Part shown: piece after piece, positions 1 through 7,604 of the stretch
How positions within the stretch are numbered: the first letter of the stretch is position 1
Layout: each line of letters opens with the position of its first letter
Assembly: GCA_964517075.1 (NCBI GenBank)
Contig: CAZFAT010000173.1
Span: forward strand, 1 to 24,198
Length of the DNA: 24,198 nucleotides
Direction of reading: 5' to 3'
From: CAZFAT01 sp964517075
GTDB taxonomy: Bacteria; Acidobacteriota; Vicinamibacteria; Vicinamibacterales; SCN-69-37
Translations under genes and position numbers: made by a program
The notes under the pieces: generated by a model
What the model was told of the DNA's origin: nothing
Database searches by the model: none
The model's input: the letters and a program-made list of their open reading frames with translations, nothing else

Positions 1-13
1 CTCCAAAACGCCA

Positions 14-19
14 TAGACT
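14..19 (+). promoter_or_regulatory. -10 box of the glycosyltransferase gene
   Basis: TAGACT lies 12 nt before the ATG at 32, and no Shine-Dalgarno is visible in between. Transcription would begin within a few bases of the start codon, giving a leaderless or near-leaderless mRNA. The -35 region lies outside the window, so only the -10 can be judged. The same arrangement recurs before several other genes in this window. Confidence 0.45.
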
Positions 20-31
20 GCCCTCGCGCCC

Positions 32-1159
32 ATGCGATCGGTACACGTGGACACGGCGCGCACCTGGCGTGGCGGCCAGAACCAGGTCCTGCTGACGGTC
101 ACCGGGCTCTCGGAACTGGGCCAGCAGGCCGTGCTCGTGGCGCACGAGGCCGGCCAGCTCCGGCTGCGGGCGAGCGAGGGCCTGCGCTACATCGGCTTCG
201 GGCCGCGCAGCGAGTTCGACGTCCACGCGGCCTGGCAACTCGCCAAGGTGCTCACCGATCTCCAGCCGGAGGTCATCCACGCGCACGATCCGATGGCGGT
301 CGCCCTCACGGCCATGTCGCTCCAGATGAGCGGCACCCGCCTGGTCGAACCTCCCCTGGTGGTGGCGTCACGCCGGGTGGATTTTCACCTGAAGCGTCAC
401 GCGTTCTCGAAGTGGAAGTACCGGCACGTCGATGCCTTCATTGCCGCGTCGCAGGCCATTCGGTCCATCCTTGTCGACGATGGCATTCCCGCGGACCGCA
501 TTGACGTGGTCCACGACGGCGTCAACGAGGCGCTGATCGACAAGCAGCCGTCCGTCGATGCGCACGCGGCGTTCTGGCTCCCGGCGGGCGCACCCATCGT
601 GGGCAACGTGGCCGCGCTCGTGCCGCACAAGGGGCAGCGGTATCTGATCGACGCCGCCGCGCGCGTGGTCCGGCGCATTCCCAACGCCCGGTTCCTGATC
701 GTTGGCGAAGGCGAGCTGCGCCCGGTTCTCGAGCGTCAGATCAAGGACCTCGGCCTCGAGCGCCACGTCCTGCTCACGGGTTTCCGCCAGGACGCCCTCG
801 GTCTGATGAAGTCGTTCGACCTCGCCGTGATGAGTTCGATCACCGAGGGGCTCGGTTCGTCCGTGCTCGAGGCGATGGCCTGCGGCCGCGCGGTGGTGGC
901 CACCCGCGCCGGCGGCCTGCCCGAGGCGATCGAGGACGGCGCCACCGGCCTGCTGGTCCCGCCACGAGACGACGCCGCGCTCGAGGCGGCCATCGTGCGG
1001 CTTCTCGAGGATGCGGCGCTGCGAGACCGCTTCGGCCGCGCGGGGCGCGCGCGCATCTCGCAGCACTTCAGCGTCGAACATCTGGTGACGGAGACCCTGC
1101 GCGTGTACGAGTCCCGCCTGAAGGCCCGCGACTCTGGCGTTCACAAGATGAAGCCGTAG
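32..1159 (+). CDS. GT4-family glycosyltransferase
   Basis: A 375-residue GT-B fold glycosyltransferase, likely moving a sugar from a nucleotide-sugar donor in the cytoplasm onto an envelope glycolipid or polysaccharide precursor. The N-terminal acceptor half carries the WRGGQNQ glycine loop (residues 12-18). The C-terminal donor half has VGEGELR (224-230) and the GT4 E-x7-E signature, E272 and E280 in EGLGSSVLEAMACG, followed by the GGLPE donor-binding stretch (294-298). Length is normal for the family. The ATG at 32 keeps the conserved beta1-GG loop at the N terminus and sits 12 nt behind a -10-like box. It is convergent with the next gene across a 73-nt gap. Donor and acceptor cannot be read from the sequence. 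Confidence 0.9.
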   Translation: MRSVHVDTARTWRGGQNQVLLTVTGLSELGQQAVLVAHEAGQLRLRASEGLRYIGFGPRSEFDVHAAWQLAKVLTDLQPEVIHAHDPMAVALTAMSLQMSGTRLVEPPLVVASRRVDFHLKRHAFSKWKYRHVDAFIAASQAIRSILVDDGIPADRIDVVHDGVNEALIDKQPSVDAHAAFWLPAGAPIVGNVAALVPHKGQRYLIDAAARVVRRIPNARFLIVGEGELRPVLERQIKDLGLERHVLLTGFRQDALGLMKSFDLAVMSSITEGLGSSVLEAMACGRAVVATRAGGLPEAIEDGATGLLVPPRDDAALEAAIVRLLEDAALRDRFGRAGRARISQHFSVEHLVTETLRVYESRLKARDSGVHKMKP

Positions 1160-1232
1160 AGTCACCGTTGCTTCATGCCCTTCAGTTCTTCACGTTTCAA
1201 GAGCATCCTTTACACGCGGCCAGCGAACGACT

Positions 1233-2108
1233 TCAGCGCGATCTGGCCTTCCTCGCCGCCGGCTCAGGTTTTGCCGGCCGGCAGTGATCGCGAAGTGGAC
1301 AGCCGCGGTTGCCGGCCTTCGTCCTCCATCCGCACCCGCCCATCATGCTGAGGTGGCAGAGCGCGAAGTCGTACCGCACAGGATCGTCGGGATCGTGCAT
1401 CCGCAGCGCGCCGGTGATCTCCAGCGCCATCGCCCAGCCGGGTGAGGCGCGTTTCGTCAGGCGCAGGCATCGGCCGACGCGGATGGTGTGCGTGTCGAGC
1501 GGCACGATCAGTTGACCCGGACGAATCCGGGTCCAGCCACCGGGATCGACGCGATCGGTACGCACCATCCAGCGGAGAAACAGGTTCAGGCGCTTGCAGG
1601 CGGACCCGGTCGAGGGCCGGGCGAAGAAGTAACAGACGCCCGGACGTGCGGGCACGCGAGGGCCGTAGGCGGGCCTGACATCACAGGACTGCGCCGCCGT
1701 CGAGAACCGTTCGAGTGCCTCGCCGATGTCCGGCGCGTCGGGCCGGAGTCCGTCGGCCACGGCGGCTTCGAGGGATCCATGGTCCTCGATCGTACGCCGG
1801 AGCACCCACAGGAGCGCGATGAAGTCCGGCCCTCGCGTCCAGCGATGCACCAAGGGCCGGAGCGGCGCGCTGTGGAGACCGGGATCGAACTCGCGCACGA
1901 ATCGCGCGGGACGTGGCCCCATGACGTCACAGAGGGCCTCGATCGACTGCATCACCGACGCGACCCGGCCGAACGCCAGCGCCGCGGCCACGAAGGCGAC
2001 GATCTCGCGATCGTCGAGGCGCGGATACCGCCGGACGATCTGAATGGGATCGAGCGCGGACTCCGGCGCGTTGAAGGCGTCGTACAGCCGGTCGAGCGCA
2101 GCCTTCAT
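1233..2108 (-). CDS. TIGR02757 / DUF2400 family protein
   Basis: A 291-residue protein of the TIGR02757 (DUF2400) family, whose biochemical role is not established. The N-terminal half is alpha-helical (for example ALDPIQIVRRYPR). A central DTHTIR (205-210) resembles the VDTHV turn of endonuclease III-like HhH-GPD proteins. The C terminus carries Cys251, Cys259, Cys270 and Cys276, a spacing that could hold a metal or an iron-sulfur cluster, although it is not the C-x6-C-x2-C-x5-C of endonuclease III. The ATG at 2108 sits 9 nt behind a TAGGAT -10-like box with no Shine-Dalgarno. It lies 53 nt downstream of pyrE on the same strand but seems to have its own promoter, so a role in pyrimidine synthesis is not implied. 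A link to DNA repair is speculative. Confidence 0.85.
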   Translation of the reverse strand: MKAALDRLYDAFNAPESALDPIQIVRRYPRLDDREIVAFVAAALAFGRVASVMQSIEALCDVMGPRPARFVREFDPGLHSAPLRPLVHRWTRGPDFIALLWVLRRTIEDHGSLEAAVADGLRPDAPDIGEALERFSTAAQSCDVRPAYGPRVPARPGVCYFFARPSTGSACKRLNLFLRWMVRTDRVDPGGWTRIRPGQLIVPLDTHTIRVGRCLRLTKRASPGWAMALEITGALRMHDPDDPVRYDFALCHLSMMGGCGWRTKAGNRGCPLRDHCRPAKPEPAARKARSR

Positions 2109-2117
2109 CCGGCACCA

Positions 2118-2123
2118 ATCCTA
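2118..2123 (-). promoter_or_regulatory. -10 box of the TIGR02757 gene (leaderless type)
   Basis: On the minus strand TAGGAT ends 9 nt before the ATG at 2108, with no Shine-Dalgarno between them. The -35 is weak: TTCACG at about 19 nt spacing is the best I see. It lies in the 53-nt gap after pyrE. Confidence 0.4.
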
Positions 2124-2161
2124 ACCGTGACGTGCTGAAGGACGTGAAGGCCCGGGTCGGC

Positions 2162-2782
2162 TCAAAAACTCGTAATAGGCAGACCCGATTTGCAGAGGGG
2201 GCAGTCCGCCGCCGGGTAGTTTTCCGGGGCGCGGTAGCCGGCGAGCGCGATGTTGGGCACTCCCAGATCGACAATCGCCTCCAGCCGGTCGTAGATCTCG
2301 ATCGTCGCGAGGACCGTGCCTCCGGCCTCCTCGATCACCGCCTTGGCGCGTTCGAACGTCTTCCCCGTGTTCCGCACGTCGTCGGCCACGAGGACGCGTT
2401 TGCCGGCTACGACCGACTGGTAGAACGGCCGCAGCACCAACCCGCCGCTGGAATCGAGCGAGAGCGGGGCAAAACTCGTCGGCGCCACGCTCAGGCTGCG
2501 GCGGCTGTCGAGCAGGCCGGCAATCGTGTGCGCGAGGAGGGCGCCGCCCATGACCGGCCCGGCCACGACATCGGTCGCCGAGACGATGGGTTCGGGAAGG
2601 ATCTCGATCAGGTCCTGGCCGAGACGCCAGATGAGCGATGGCTGCCGGAAGATCCGGTGGGGATTGAGATACACCTGACCGTGGTAGCCGTTGCCATAGT
2701 CGAAGTGGCCGTCTTTGATCAGGACTTCGAATTCCTGGAGATTGGCGAGCGCTTTCCGGCGCAAGTCGTCACGGCGGGTCAT
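2162..2782 (-). CDS. pyrE: Orotate phosphoribosyltransferase
   Basis: Converts orotate and PRPP to OMP, the fifth step of UMP synthesis, in the cytoplasm. The 206-residue protein has the type I phosphoribosyltransferase PRPP loop VLVADDVRNTGKT (130-142) with the acidic pair D134-D135. Its C terminus, CPLCKSGLPI (194-203), is a two-cysteine tail that I recognise from the Thermus/archaeal type of OPRT rather than the E. coli type. It starts 1 nt after the pyrC stop codon, as the last gene of the pyrRBCE operon, and is probably translationally coupled to pyrC. The pathway context (PyrB, PyrC, PyrK, PyrD and PyrF nearby) favours OPRT over another phosphoribosyltransferase. Confidence 0.92.
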   Translation of the reverse strand: MTRRDDLRRKALANLQEFEVLIKDGHFDYGNGYHGQVYLNPHRIFRQPSLIWRLGQDLIEILPEPIVSATDVVAGPVMGGALLAHTIAGLLDSRRSLSVAPTSFAPLSLDSSGGLVLRPFYQSVVAGKRVLVADDVRNTGKTFERAKAVIEEAGGTVLATIEIYDRLEAIVDLGVPNIALAGYRAPENYPAADCPLCKSGLPITSF

Positions 2783-2783
2783 G

Positions 2784-4097
2784 TCACTCCTCGATATGGT
2801 CGCGGATCTGGTCGGAGCTGTAGACGAACCGCCCGCCCACCATGGTGCCGGCCACGGCGCCGCGCAACGTCCATCCGTCGAACGGCGTGTTCTTCGATTT
2901 CGACCGCAACGCCGTCGCGTGAATGGTCACGGACGCGTCGGGCGCCAGGATGGTGAGGTCGGCCGGACCGCCTTCGACCAGTGTGCCCCCGGCGATCCCC
3001 AGGATCCGCGCCGGATTCACCGACAGCAGCTCGACGAGCCTGGCAAGCGTGATGAGGCCTGGATGGACCAGCCGGTCGAGGCAGAGTGGCAGGGCCGTCT
3101 CGAGCCCGACGATGCCGAAGGGCGCGCGGTCGAACTCGAGCGCTTTCTCGTCGGAATGGTGGGGCGCATGGTCGGTGGCAATGGCGTCAATCGATCCGTC
3201 GGCCAAGCCCTCGACCAGTGCGAGCCGGTCGGCCTCGTCCCGGAGCGGCGGGTTCATCTTCAGGTTGGTGTCGTACCCGCCTCGTTCCGCCAGGGCCGTG
3301 TCGGTCAGGACCAGGTGATGAGGGGTCACCTCGGCCGTCACGCGGGCACCCCGCTCCTTGCCGGCCCGCACCGCACGCAGCGACTGGCGCACGCTCATAT
3401 GGGCCACGTGGACCCGCCCGCCGGTGAGCTCGGCCAGGGACACGTCGCGCTCGACCATGATCGACTCGGCGACGCCTGGTATGCCGCGCAGACCGAGCAG
3501 GCTCGCCGTCGGTCCCTCGTGCGCGACCCCGTCGCCCTTGAGCGAGGAATCCTCGCAATGATTGATGACGGGCATGTTGAACATCGACGTGTACTCGAGG
3601 GCCCGCCGCATCAGCAGTGCGCTCTCGACCGGCCGGCCATCGTCGGAGATCGCCACGCAGCCGGCGGCGCGGAGGTCGCCAATCTCGGCGAGCTGCTGCC
3701 CCTTCGACCCGACCGACACGGCGCCGATCGGGAAGAGATGGGCGAGCCCGGCGTCGGCCGCCCGCTTCAGCATGAACTCCGTGATCGACGCCTGATCGTT
3801 GATCGGCGTCGTGTTCGGCATGCAGGCGACGGCCGTGAACCCGCCCGCGACCGCGGACCGAAGACCAGAGGCAATGGTCTCCTTGTGCTCCTGCCCCGGC
3901 TCACGCAGATGCGCGTGCATGTCGATCAGGCCGGGCGTGACCACCAGCGATCGAGGCCACTCGATGACGCGGGCGCCATCGGCCGGAATGTCCCGTCCGA
4001 TCCTCACGATCCGGGCGCCGTCGATCAGCAAGTCGTATTCGCCGTGGCGACTCGCGGCCGGGTCGACAAGGGTGATGGATTTCAGGAGGAGGGACAT
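2784..4097 (-). CDS. pyrC: Dihydroorotase (class I)
   Basis: Cyclises N-carbamoyl-L-aspartate to dihydroorotate, step three of UMP synthesis, in the cytoplasm. It has 437 residues, normal for class I dihydroorotases. The metal and active-site elements are all present: DMHAHLREPG (H61, H63), SDDGRP with D152/D153, H180 in INHCED, H233 in VAHMS, and ATDHAPH with D309. The Asn-Pro-Ala-Arg motif (361-364) and the C-terminal beta-domain typical of cyclic amidohydrolases follow. No lysine stands at the carboxylated-lysine position of class II enzymes; an aspartate takes the bridging role, as expected for this class. A 67-nt gap with a short duplicated sequence separates it from pyrB, while pyrE follows after 1 nt. 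It is probably active rather than a pseudo-dihydroorotase. Confidence 0.95.
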   Translation of the reverse strand: MSLLLKSITLVDPAASRHGEYDLLIDGARIVRIGRDIPADGARVIEWPRSLVVTPGLIDMHAHLREPGQEHKETIASGLRSAVAGGFTAVACMPNTTPINDQASITEFMLKRAADAGLAHLFPIGAVSVGSKGQQLAEIGDLRAAGCVAISDDGRPVESALLMRRALEYTSMFNMPVINHCEDSSLKGDGVAHEGPTASLLGLRGIPGVAESIMVERDVSLAELTGGRVHVAHMSVRQSLRAVRAGKERGARVTAEVTPHHLVLTDTALAERGGYDTNLKMNPPLRDEADRLALVEGLADGSIDAIATDHAPHHSDEKALEFDRAPFGIVGLETALPLCLDRLVHPGLITLARLVELLSVNPARILGIAGGTLVEGGPADLTILAPDASVTIHATALRSKSKNTPFDGWTLRGAVAGTMVGGRFVYSSDQIRDHIEE

Positions 4098-4107
4098 GGT
4101 TCAGGTC

Positions 4108-4138
4108 AGCCGTGAGCTTTGAGCAATGAGCCGTGAGC
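4108..4138. repeat. Short direct repeat between pyrB and pyrC
   Basis: AGCCGTGAGC occurs twice, at 4108-4117 and 4129-4138, a 21-nt period. The TTTGAGCAATG spacer also contains the TGAGC theme. It fills most of the 67-nt gap between two otherwise tightly packed operon genes and resembles the text-like low-complexity spacer sequence seen again near 23.5 kb. No function is evident. Confidence 0.6.
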
Positions 4139-4164
4139 CGGAGTGATGGGAGCGCGCATCCGCG

Positions 4165-5115
4165 TCATGCGTTCGCCGCGTCGGGTTCCGCCGCAAGAAG
4201 GTACAGCACGGCCATGCGAACGGCGATGCCGTTGGCGACCTGTTCGAGGATGACCGACTGGTGGCCGTCGGCGACTTCCGAATCGATCTCGACGCCTCGA
4301 TTCATCGGGCCGGGGTGCATGACGATGACGTCGGGGGCGGCACGCTCGAGACGGGCGACGGTGAGGCCGTACAACGTGAAGTACTCGCGGACCGAGGGCA
4401 GGAAGAGGCCGTGCATCCGCTCGTGCTGAACGCGCAGCATCATCACCACGTCGGCGCCGTCCAGGGCGGCGTCGATGAACGGCGTGACCCGCACGCCGAG
4501 CCGTTCCAGACCGACCGGAATGAGCGTGGGCGGACCGCAGACCGTAACCTCGGCGCCCATCCGGGTCAGGAGCAGCACGTTCGAGCGCAGGACCCGGCTG
4601 TGGAGGAGGTCGCCGATGATGGCGACGCGCAGGCCCGCCAGGCGCCCTTTCCGCTCGATCATCGTGAGCGCGTCGAGGAGCGCCTGCGTCGGATGTTCGT
4701 GGGTGCCGTCGCCGGCGTTGATGATGGTGGCGCGACAGACGCGGCTGAGCTGGTGGGCCGCCCCCGGCGAGGCGTGCCGCAGGACGATCATGTCGGGCGC
4801 CATCGCCTCGAGCGTGCGGGCCGTGTCGGAGAGCGTCTCGCCTTTCACGACGCTCGAGCCGCTGGCCGTCATGCCGAGCGTGTCCGCGCTCAGTCGCTTC
4901 TCGGCCAGTTCGAACGACATGCGCGTGCGCGTGCTCGGCTCGAGAAACAGATTGATGACGGTGCGCCCCCGGAGCGTGGGCACCTTCTTGATGGGCCGGG
5001 TGCCGATTTCCTTCATGGCGACCGCGGTCTGCAGGATCAGGTCGATCTCCCCGGCATCGAGCTCGCTGATGCCCAGCAGGTGCCGGCTGCGCAGCGTCGT
5101 CGATGTCAGGGTCAT
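4165..5115 (-). CDS. pyrB: Aspartate carbamoyltransferase catalytic subunit
   Basis: Condenses carbamoyl phosphate with aspartate to form N-carbamoyl-aspartate, the committed step of pyrimidine synthesis. The 316-residue protein has every expected signature: the carbamoyl-phosphate loop STRTR (61-65), SVVKGE (88-93) with the catalytic lysine of the 80s loop, HPTQ (141-144), and HPGPMNRG (267-274) in the aspartate domain. No pyrI regulatory-subunit gene is present, consistent with the unregulated trimeric type used by organisms that control pyr transcription through PyrR. The ATG overlaps the pyrR stop codon by 4 nt (ATGA), with GGAAGG just upstream, so translation is probably coupled to pyrR. 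Confidence 0.96.
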   Translation of the reverse strand: MTLTSTTLRSRHLLGISELDAGEIDLILQTAVAMKEIGTRPIKKVPTLRGRTVINLFLEPSTRTRMSFELAEKRLSADTLGMTASGSSVVKGETLSDTARTLEAMAPDMIVLRHASPGAAHQLSRVCRATIINAGDGTHEHPTQALLDALTMIERKGRLAGLRVAIIGDLLHSRVLRSNVLLLTRMGAEVTVCGPPTLIPVGLERLGVRVTPFIDAALDGADVVMMLRVQHERMHGLFLPSVREYFTLYGLTVARLERAAPDVIVMHPGPMNRGVEIDSEVADGHQSVILEQVANGIAVRMAVLYLLAAEPDAANA

Positions 5116-5642
5116 CCTTCCACCTCCACTTCATCGCGTCCGTCGATTTCGGTGAGGCGCACCTGCACACTCTGTTGCCGCGATGTCGGGATGTTGCGGC
5201 CGACATAGTCGGCACGGATCGGCAGCTCGCGATGGCCGCGGTCAATGAGCGCCACGAGCTGGATCGCGCGCGGCCGACCGAAGTCAATCAGCGCGTCGAG
5301 CGCCGCCCGAATGGTCCGGCCGGTGTACAGCACGTCGTCCACCAGGAGGATGAGCCGGTCGTCGAGCGAAAAAGGAATCTCCGTCCGCCGAACGACCGGC
5401 TGGGTGCCGACCGTATGCCCCATGAGGTCGTCGCGATAGAGCGTGATGTCGAGGGCGCCGGTCGGGACCTGCACGCCCGAGAGGCCGGCCAGATGCGCGG
5501 CCAGCCGTTCGGCAATGGGCACGCCGCGCGCGCGAATCCCGACGAGCGCGATGTCGTCGACGCCGCGATTGCGCTCGAGGATCTCGTGCGCGATGCGCGT
5601 GATGCTGCGCGACACGCGGTCGGCGTCCATCACGATCGGCAC
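5112..5642 (-). CDS. pyrR: Bifunctional pyr regulator / uracil phosphoribosyltransferase
   Basis: PyrR senses UMP/UTP against PRPP and binds the leader of pyr mRNA; it can also make UMP from uracil and PRPP. The 176-residue protein has the PRPP loop LILLVDDVLYTGRT (97-110) and the conserved LIDRGHRELPIRADYVG region (132-148), followed by GRNIPTS, which are typical of PyrR and not of Upp. The chosen start is GTG at 5642, with GAGG five nt upstream; an in-frame ATG at 5630 has no comparable ribosome site. It leads pyrR-pyrB-pyrC-pyrE and overlaps pyrB by 4 nt. A PyrR-binding-loop hairpin lies about 98 nt upstream, so the operon is probably autoregulated. Confidence 0.95.
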   Translation of the reverse strand: MPIVMDADRVSRSITRIAHEILERNRGVDDIALVGIRARGVPIAERLAAHLAGLSGVQVPTGALDITLYRDDLMGHTVGTQPVVRRTEIPFSLDDRLILLVDDVLYTGRTIRAALDALIDFGRPRAIQLVALIDRGHRELPIRADYVGRNIPTSRQQSVQVRLTEIDGRDEVEVEG

Positions 5643-5740
5643 AACGGCCTCGCGAAAACGCCGGCGATCAAGAGGGTTGTGGTGAAGCGTCGGACGGAGC
5701 GCGCAAAGACTGCGCAGGCGAACCGGCAGGGCATCGTGAC

Positions 5741-5773
5741 CTCTTCGCGGCCTCGCGGGACCGCGTTAAAGAG
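5741..5773 (-). promoter_or_regulatory. PyrR-binding loop (anti-antiterminator-like hairpin) in the pyrR leader
   Basis: On the minus strand the 14 nt at 5762-5749 read GGUCCCGCGAGGCC, against the PyrR consensus ARUCCNGNGAGGYU as I remember it. The only departures are the first and last bases, and they change together (A-U to G-C), so the pair is kept. The hairpin is complete: lower stem CUCUU pairs with AAGAG, a 5'-side UAA bulge follows, then upper stem CGCGGUC pairs with GGCCGCG, closing a CCGCGA hexaloop that fits CNGNGA. It starts only a few nt after the predicted transcription start. No intrinsic terminator with a U-tract is visible between it and pyrR. Confidence 0.85.
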
Positions 5774-5781
5774 CGGACGTC

Positions 5782-5790
5782 AGTCTATCA
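5782..5790 (-). promoter_or_regulatory. Extended -10 promoter of the pyrRBCE operon
   Basis: On the minus strand TGATAGACT is an extended -10 (TGn plus TAGACT). No good -35 is present, as is common with extended -10 promoters. The expected start, about 7 nt downstream near 5775, places the PyrR-binding hairpin at the very 5' end of the transcript. Confidence 0.5.
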
Positions 5791-5792
5791 CG

Positions 5793-5814
5793 GAAGGTAC
5801 GAACCTTCGTATCC
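5793..5814. other. Inverted repeat upstream of the pyrR promoter
   Basis: TACGAA (5798-5803) and TTCGTA (5806-5811) form a perfect inverted repeat around CC. GAAGG (5793-5797) and CCTTC (5804-5808) offer an alternative stem. It lies between the stop codon of the phosphatase gene and the pyrR -10. It could weakly terminate the phosphatase transcript or serve as a protein site; no U-tract follows, so neither role is established. Confidence 0.4.
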
Positions 5815-5828
5815 TTCGCCCCGTCCAG

Positions 5829-7571
5829 CTACCGTTCGTGACTCGCGACGTACCGGACCGGTCGTTCGAGCGCGAAGCTCCGGACGAACAGGTCCGTCCG
5901 CGCGAAGCCGTCCATGTCGCGGCCCACCGGAAGGCCCAGGTAGTAGAGCACGGTGGGCGCGAGATCCACGATCGCGCCGCGGCGGAACTGCCCACTGGCC
6001 ACGTTCGTGCCGTAGGCCAGGAGGAATCCGTCGGGCGCCTCGTCGTGCGTGCCCGACAGGCCCGACACGCCGAGAAGCCGCGCCAGCAGCCGCCGGGTGA
6101 GCGCGGCAGGCTCCATGCCGAACGCCGCCACGACCAGCAGCAAGTCCCCCGGCGCCAGGCGCCGAACGGCCTGGCCGACCTCGTGGTCGATGAACGTGTA
6201 GTAGCGGTCGAGGATGGACCGCTGCGGGTCGGATCGGCGCGGATCACCGAACCGCTCGGGCTGTGCGCTCCGCAGGTGCCCGTGGCCCAGGGTGTCGAGC
6301 GCTTCGTAACGCACCGCGGTCAGGCGAGGCGCGAACCGCTGGTCGAGCCTCGACGCCGCCTCGCTGTACGCGTGATCCCACCGGGCCCGCTCGAGGTCGG
6401 GCCGCTCCTCGGCCCGCGCGGCAAAGGCCGGCAGGATGTCCTGCCAGGGCCGCGCCTGCCAGGCGTCGAACACTTCGCGGGCGACGTCGACGGCGGTCGT
6501 GGGATCGGCGGCGTCGGCCGCCGCGAGCCGCAGCGGAGAGCTGGTGGCTTCGTCGAAGCGATCGCTCAGGAGATAACCGCGCTCGGCCCGGGCCGGGTAG
6601 GTCAGAGGCCACCCGACGGTTCCGGAGGGCAGCCCGTAGTCCGCGAGAATCTCCCACATCGGCCTCACCGCGAGTGACTCGGCCGTATGGGGCGTCGCGA
6701 GAACGAAGCCTTGATAGACGAGCGCGGAGGCAAAGCAGTAGTCGGGCAACACATCCACGACATGCGCGTCGCCGGCGCGGACGCTGTACCGACCGCTGGA
6801 TCGAACGCCGTTCCGCGGCGCGGAGACGCCCGTGGCGGCCGCCGCCCAGGCGGGCTCCGCCTCGGTCGGCCGCACGGTGGCCAGATCGACCACCGCCCCC
6901 CGATCGAGGAGCCGCCCGAAATTGGGCAACTGGCCCGCGGCCACACGCTGACGAATGAAGCCGAGCGATGCGCCGTCGAGTGCGATGACGCGCACGCGGG
7001 GTGCGAAGGCGACCGGCGTGGCACTGACCCACCGGCGGGGGACCGGCACCGACGCTTCGCCGGGTCCGCGCAGCCAGAGCGGCACGGCGACGGACAACAG
7101 CATGGCAGACACCAGCAGCCCGGCTGCTCCGCGACGACCGCGGCGGCCGAAGGAGTATCGCCAGACTGCGGTCGCGATCAGCACCCCGGCCGAGAAAGTC
7201 GTCGCCAGCGCGCCGTCCTCGAGGCGCTGGGCCGAGGCGGCGGTCAGGACATTGCGCAGCGCCTGAAGGTTGGCCCAGGTGACGAGCGCCGCCGCCGTCG
7301 CACCCACGGCGGCAATCCACGCCAACAGACGCACGCTCACCCAGGCCGGCCGGAAAGGCGCCGCCGACAGCAGTTCGGCCACGAGCAGCACGAAGTACAG
7401 CCCCACGCTCAGGTACGGCACGTAGAAGGCGAGCACCGCGCCGAGCCATCCGAGCGACGTCATCGACAGGGTCGGCACCTGGGGATTGAGCTGAAGGATG
7501 AGCACGACGACGTAGCCGGCGATGAGGACACCGCCCAGCACCGCGTTGGTCAGGAGCCGGAGATAGCGCAT
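5829..7571 (-). CDS. Membrane-anchored alkaline phosphatase superfamily (phosphodiesterase-like) protein
   Basis: About 580 residues from the ATG at 7571. The first ~170 residues contain several hydrophobic segments, beginning with MRYLRLL and a membrane helix. A large periplasmic or extracytoplasmic domain follows and resembles the type I phosphodiesterase / nucleotide pyrophosphatase fold. Visible signatures are VIALDGASLGF (the first metal-ligand Asp), YEALDTLGHGHL (the D-x3-GH metal motif) and GTHDEAPDG (a late metal-binding His). The substrate is unknown; lipid head groups or nucleotides are possible. An ATG at 7586 and a TTG at 7622 are alternative starts, the TTG overlapping pyrK. It sits between the two pyr operons, but nothing in the protein ties it to pyrimidines. 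Confidence 0.8.
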   Translation of the reverse strand: MRYLRLLTNAVLGGVLIAGYVVVLILQLNPQVPTLSMTSLGWLGAVLAFYVPYLSVGLYFVLLVAELLSAAPFRPAWVSVRLLAWIAAVGATAAALVTWANLQALRNVLTAASAQRLEDGALATTFSAGVLIATAVWRYSFGRRGRRGAAGLLVSAMLLSVAVPLWLRGPGEASVPVPRRWVSATPVAFAPRVRVIALDGASLGFIRQRVAAGQLPNFGRLLDRGAVVDLATVRPTEAEPAWAAAATGVSAPRNGVRSSGRYSVRAGDAHVVDVLPDYCFASALVYQGFVLATPHTAESLAVRPMWEILADYGLPSGTVGWPLTYPARAERGYLLSDRFDEATSSPLRLAAADAADPTTAVDVAREVFDAWQARPWQDILPAFAARAEERPDLERARWDHAYSEAASRLDQRFAPRLTAVRYEALDTLGHGHLRSAQPERFGDPRRSDPQRSILDRYYTFIDHEVGQAVRRLAPGDLLLVVAAFGMEPAALTRRLLARLLGVSGLSGTHDEAPDGFLLAYGTNVASGQFRRGAIVDLAPTVLYYLGLPVGRDMDGFARTDLFVRSFALERPVRYVASHER

Positions 7572-7604
7572 CGGCGCCCCGATCATAAGCGGCGGAGGCA
7601 ACCC

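Noticed and set aside
1160..1232. Terminator or small gene between the glycosyltransferase and TIGR02757 genes
   Set aside because: No stem-loop with a U-tract, no convincing short frame with a ribosome site; nothing supportable is seen in these 73 nt.
2715..4115. Long open frame (466 codons) on the plus strand opposite pyrC
   Set aside because: pyrC on the minus strand has every catalytic motif. In GC-rich DNA antisense frames stay open by codon bias, and this one has an Arg/Gly/Asp-rich shadow composition and no recognisable domain.
5691..5720. GCGCA/TGCGC hairpin (minus strand) in the pyrR leader as an attenuator terminator
   Set aside because: The stem is only 5 bp and no U-tract follows it, so it does not qualify as an intrinsic terminator.
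5103..6677. 524-codon open frame on the plus strand opposite pyrR and the phosphatase
   Set aside because: Antisense to clearly coding sequence; it also runs through the PyrR-binding leader and has low-complexity Arg-rich composition.
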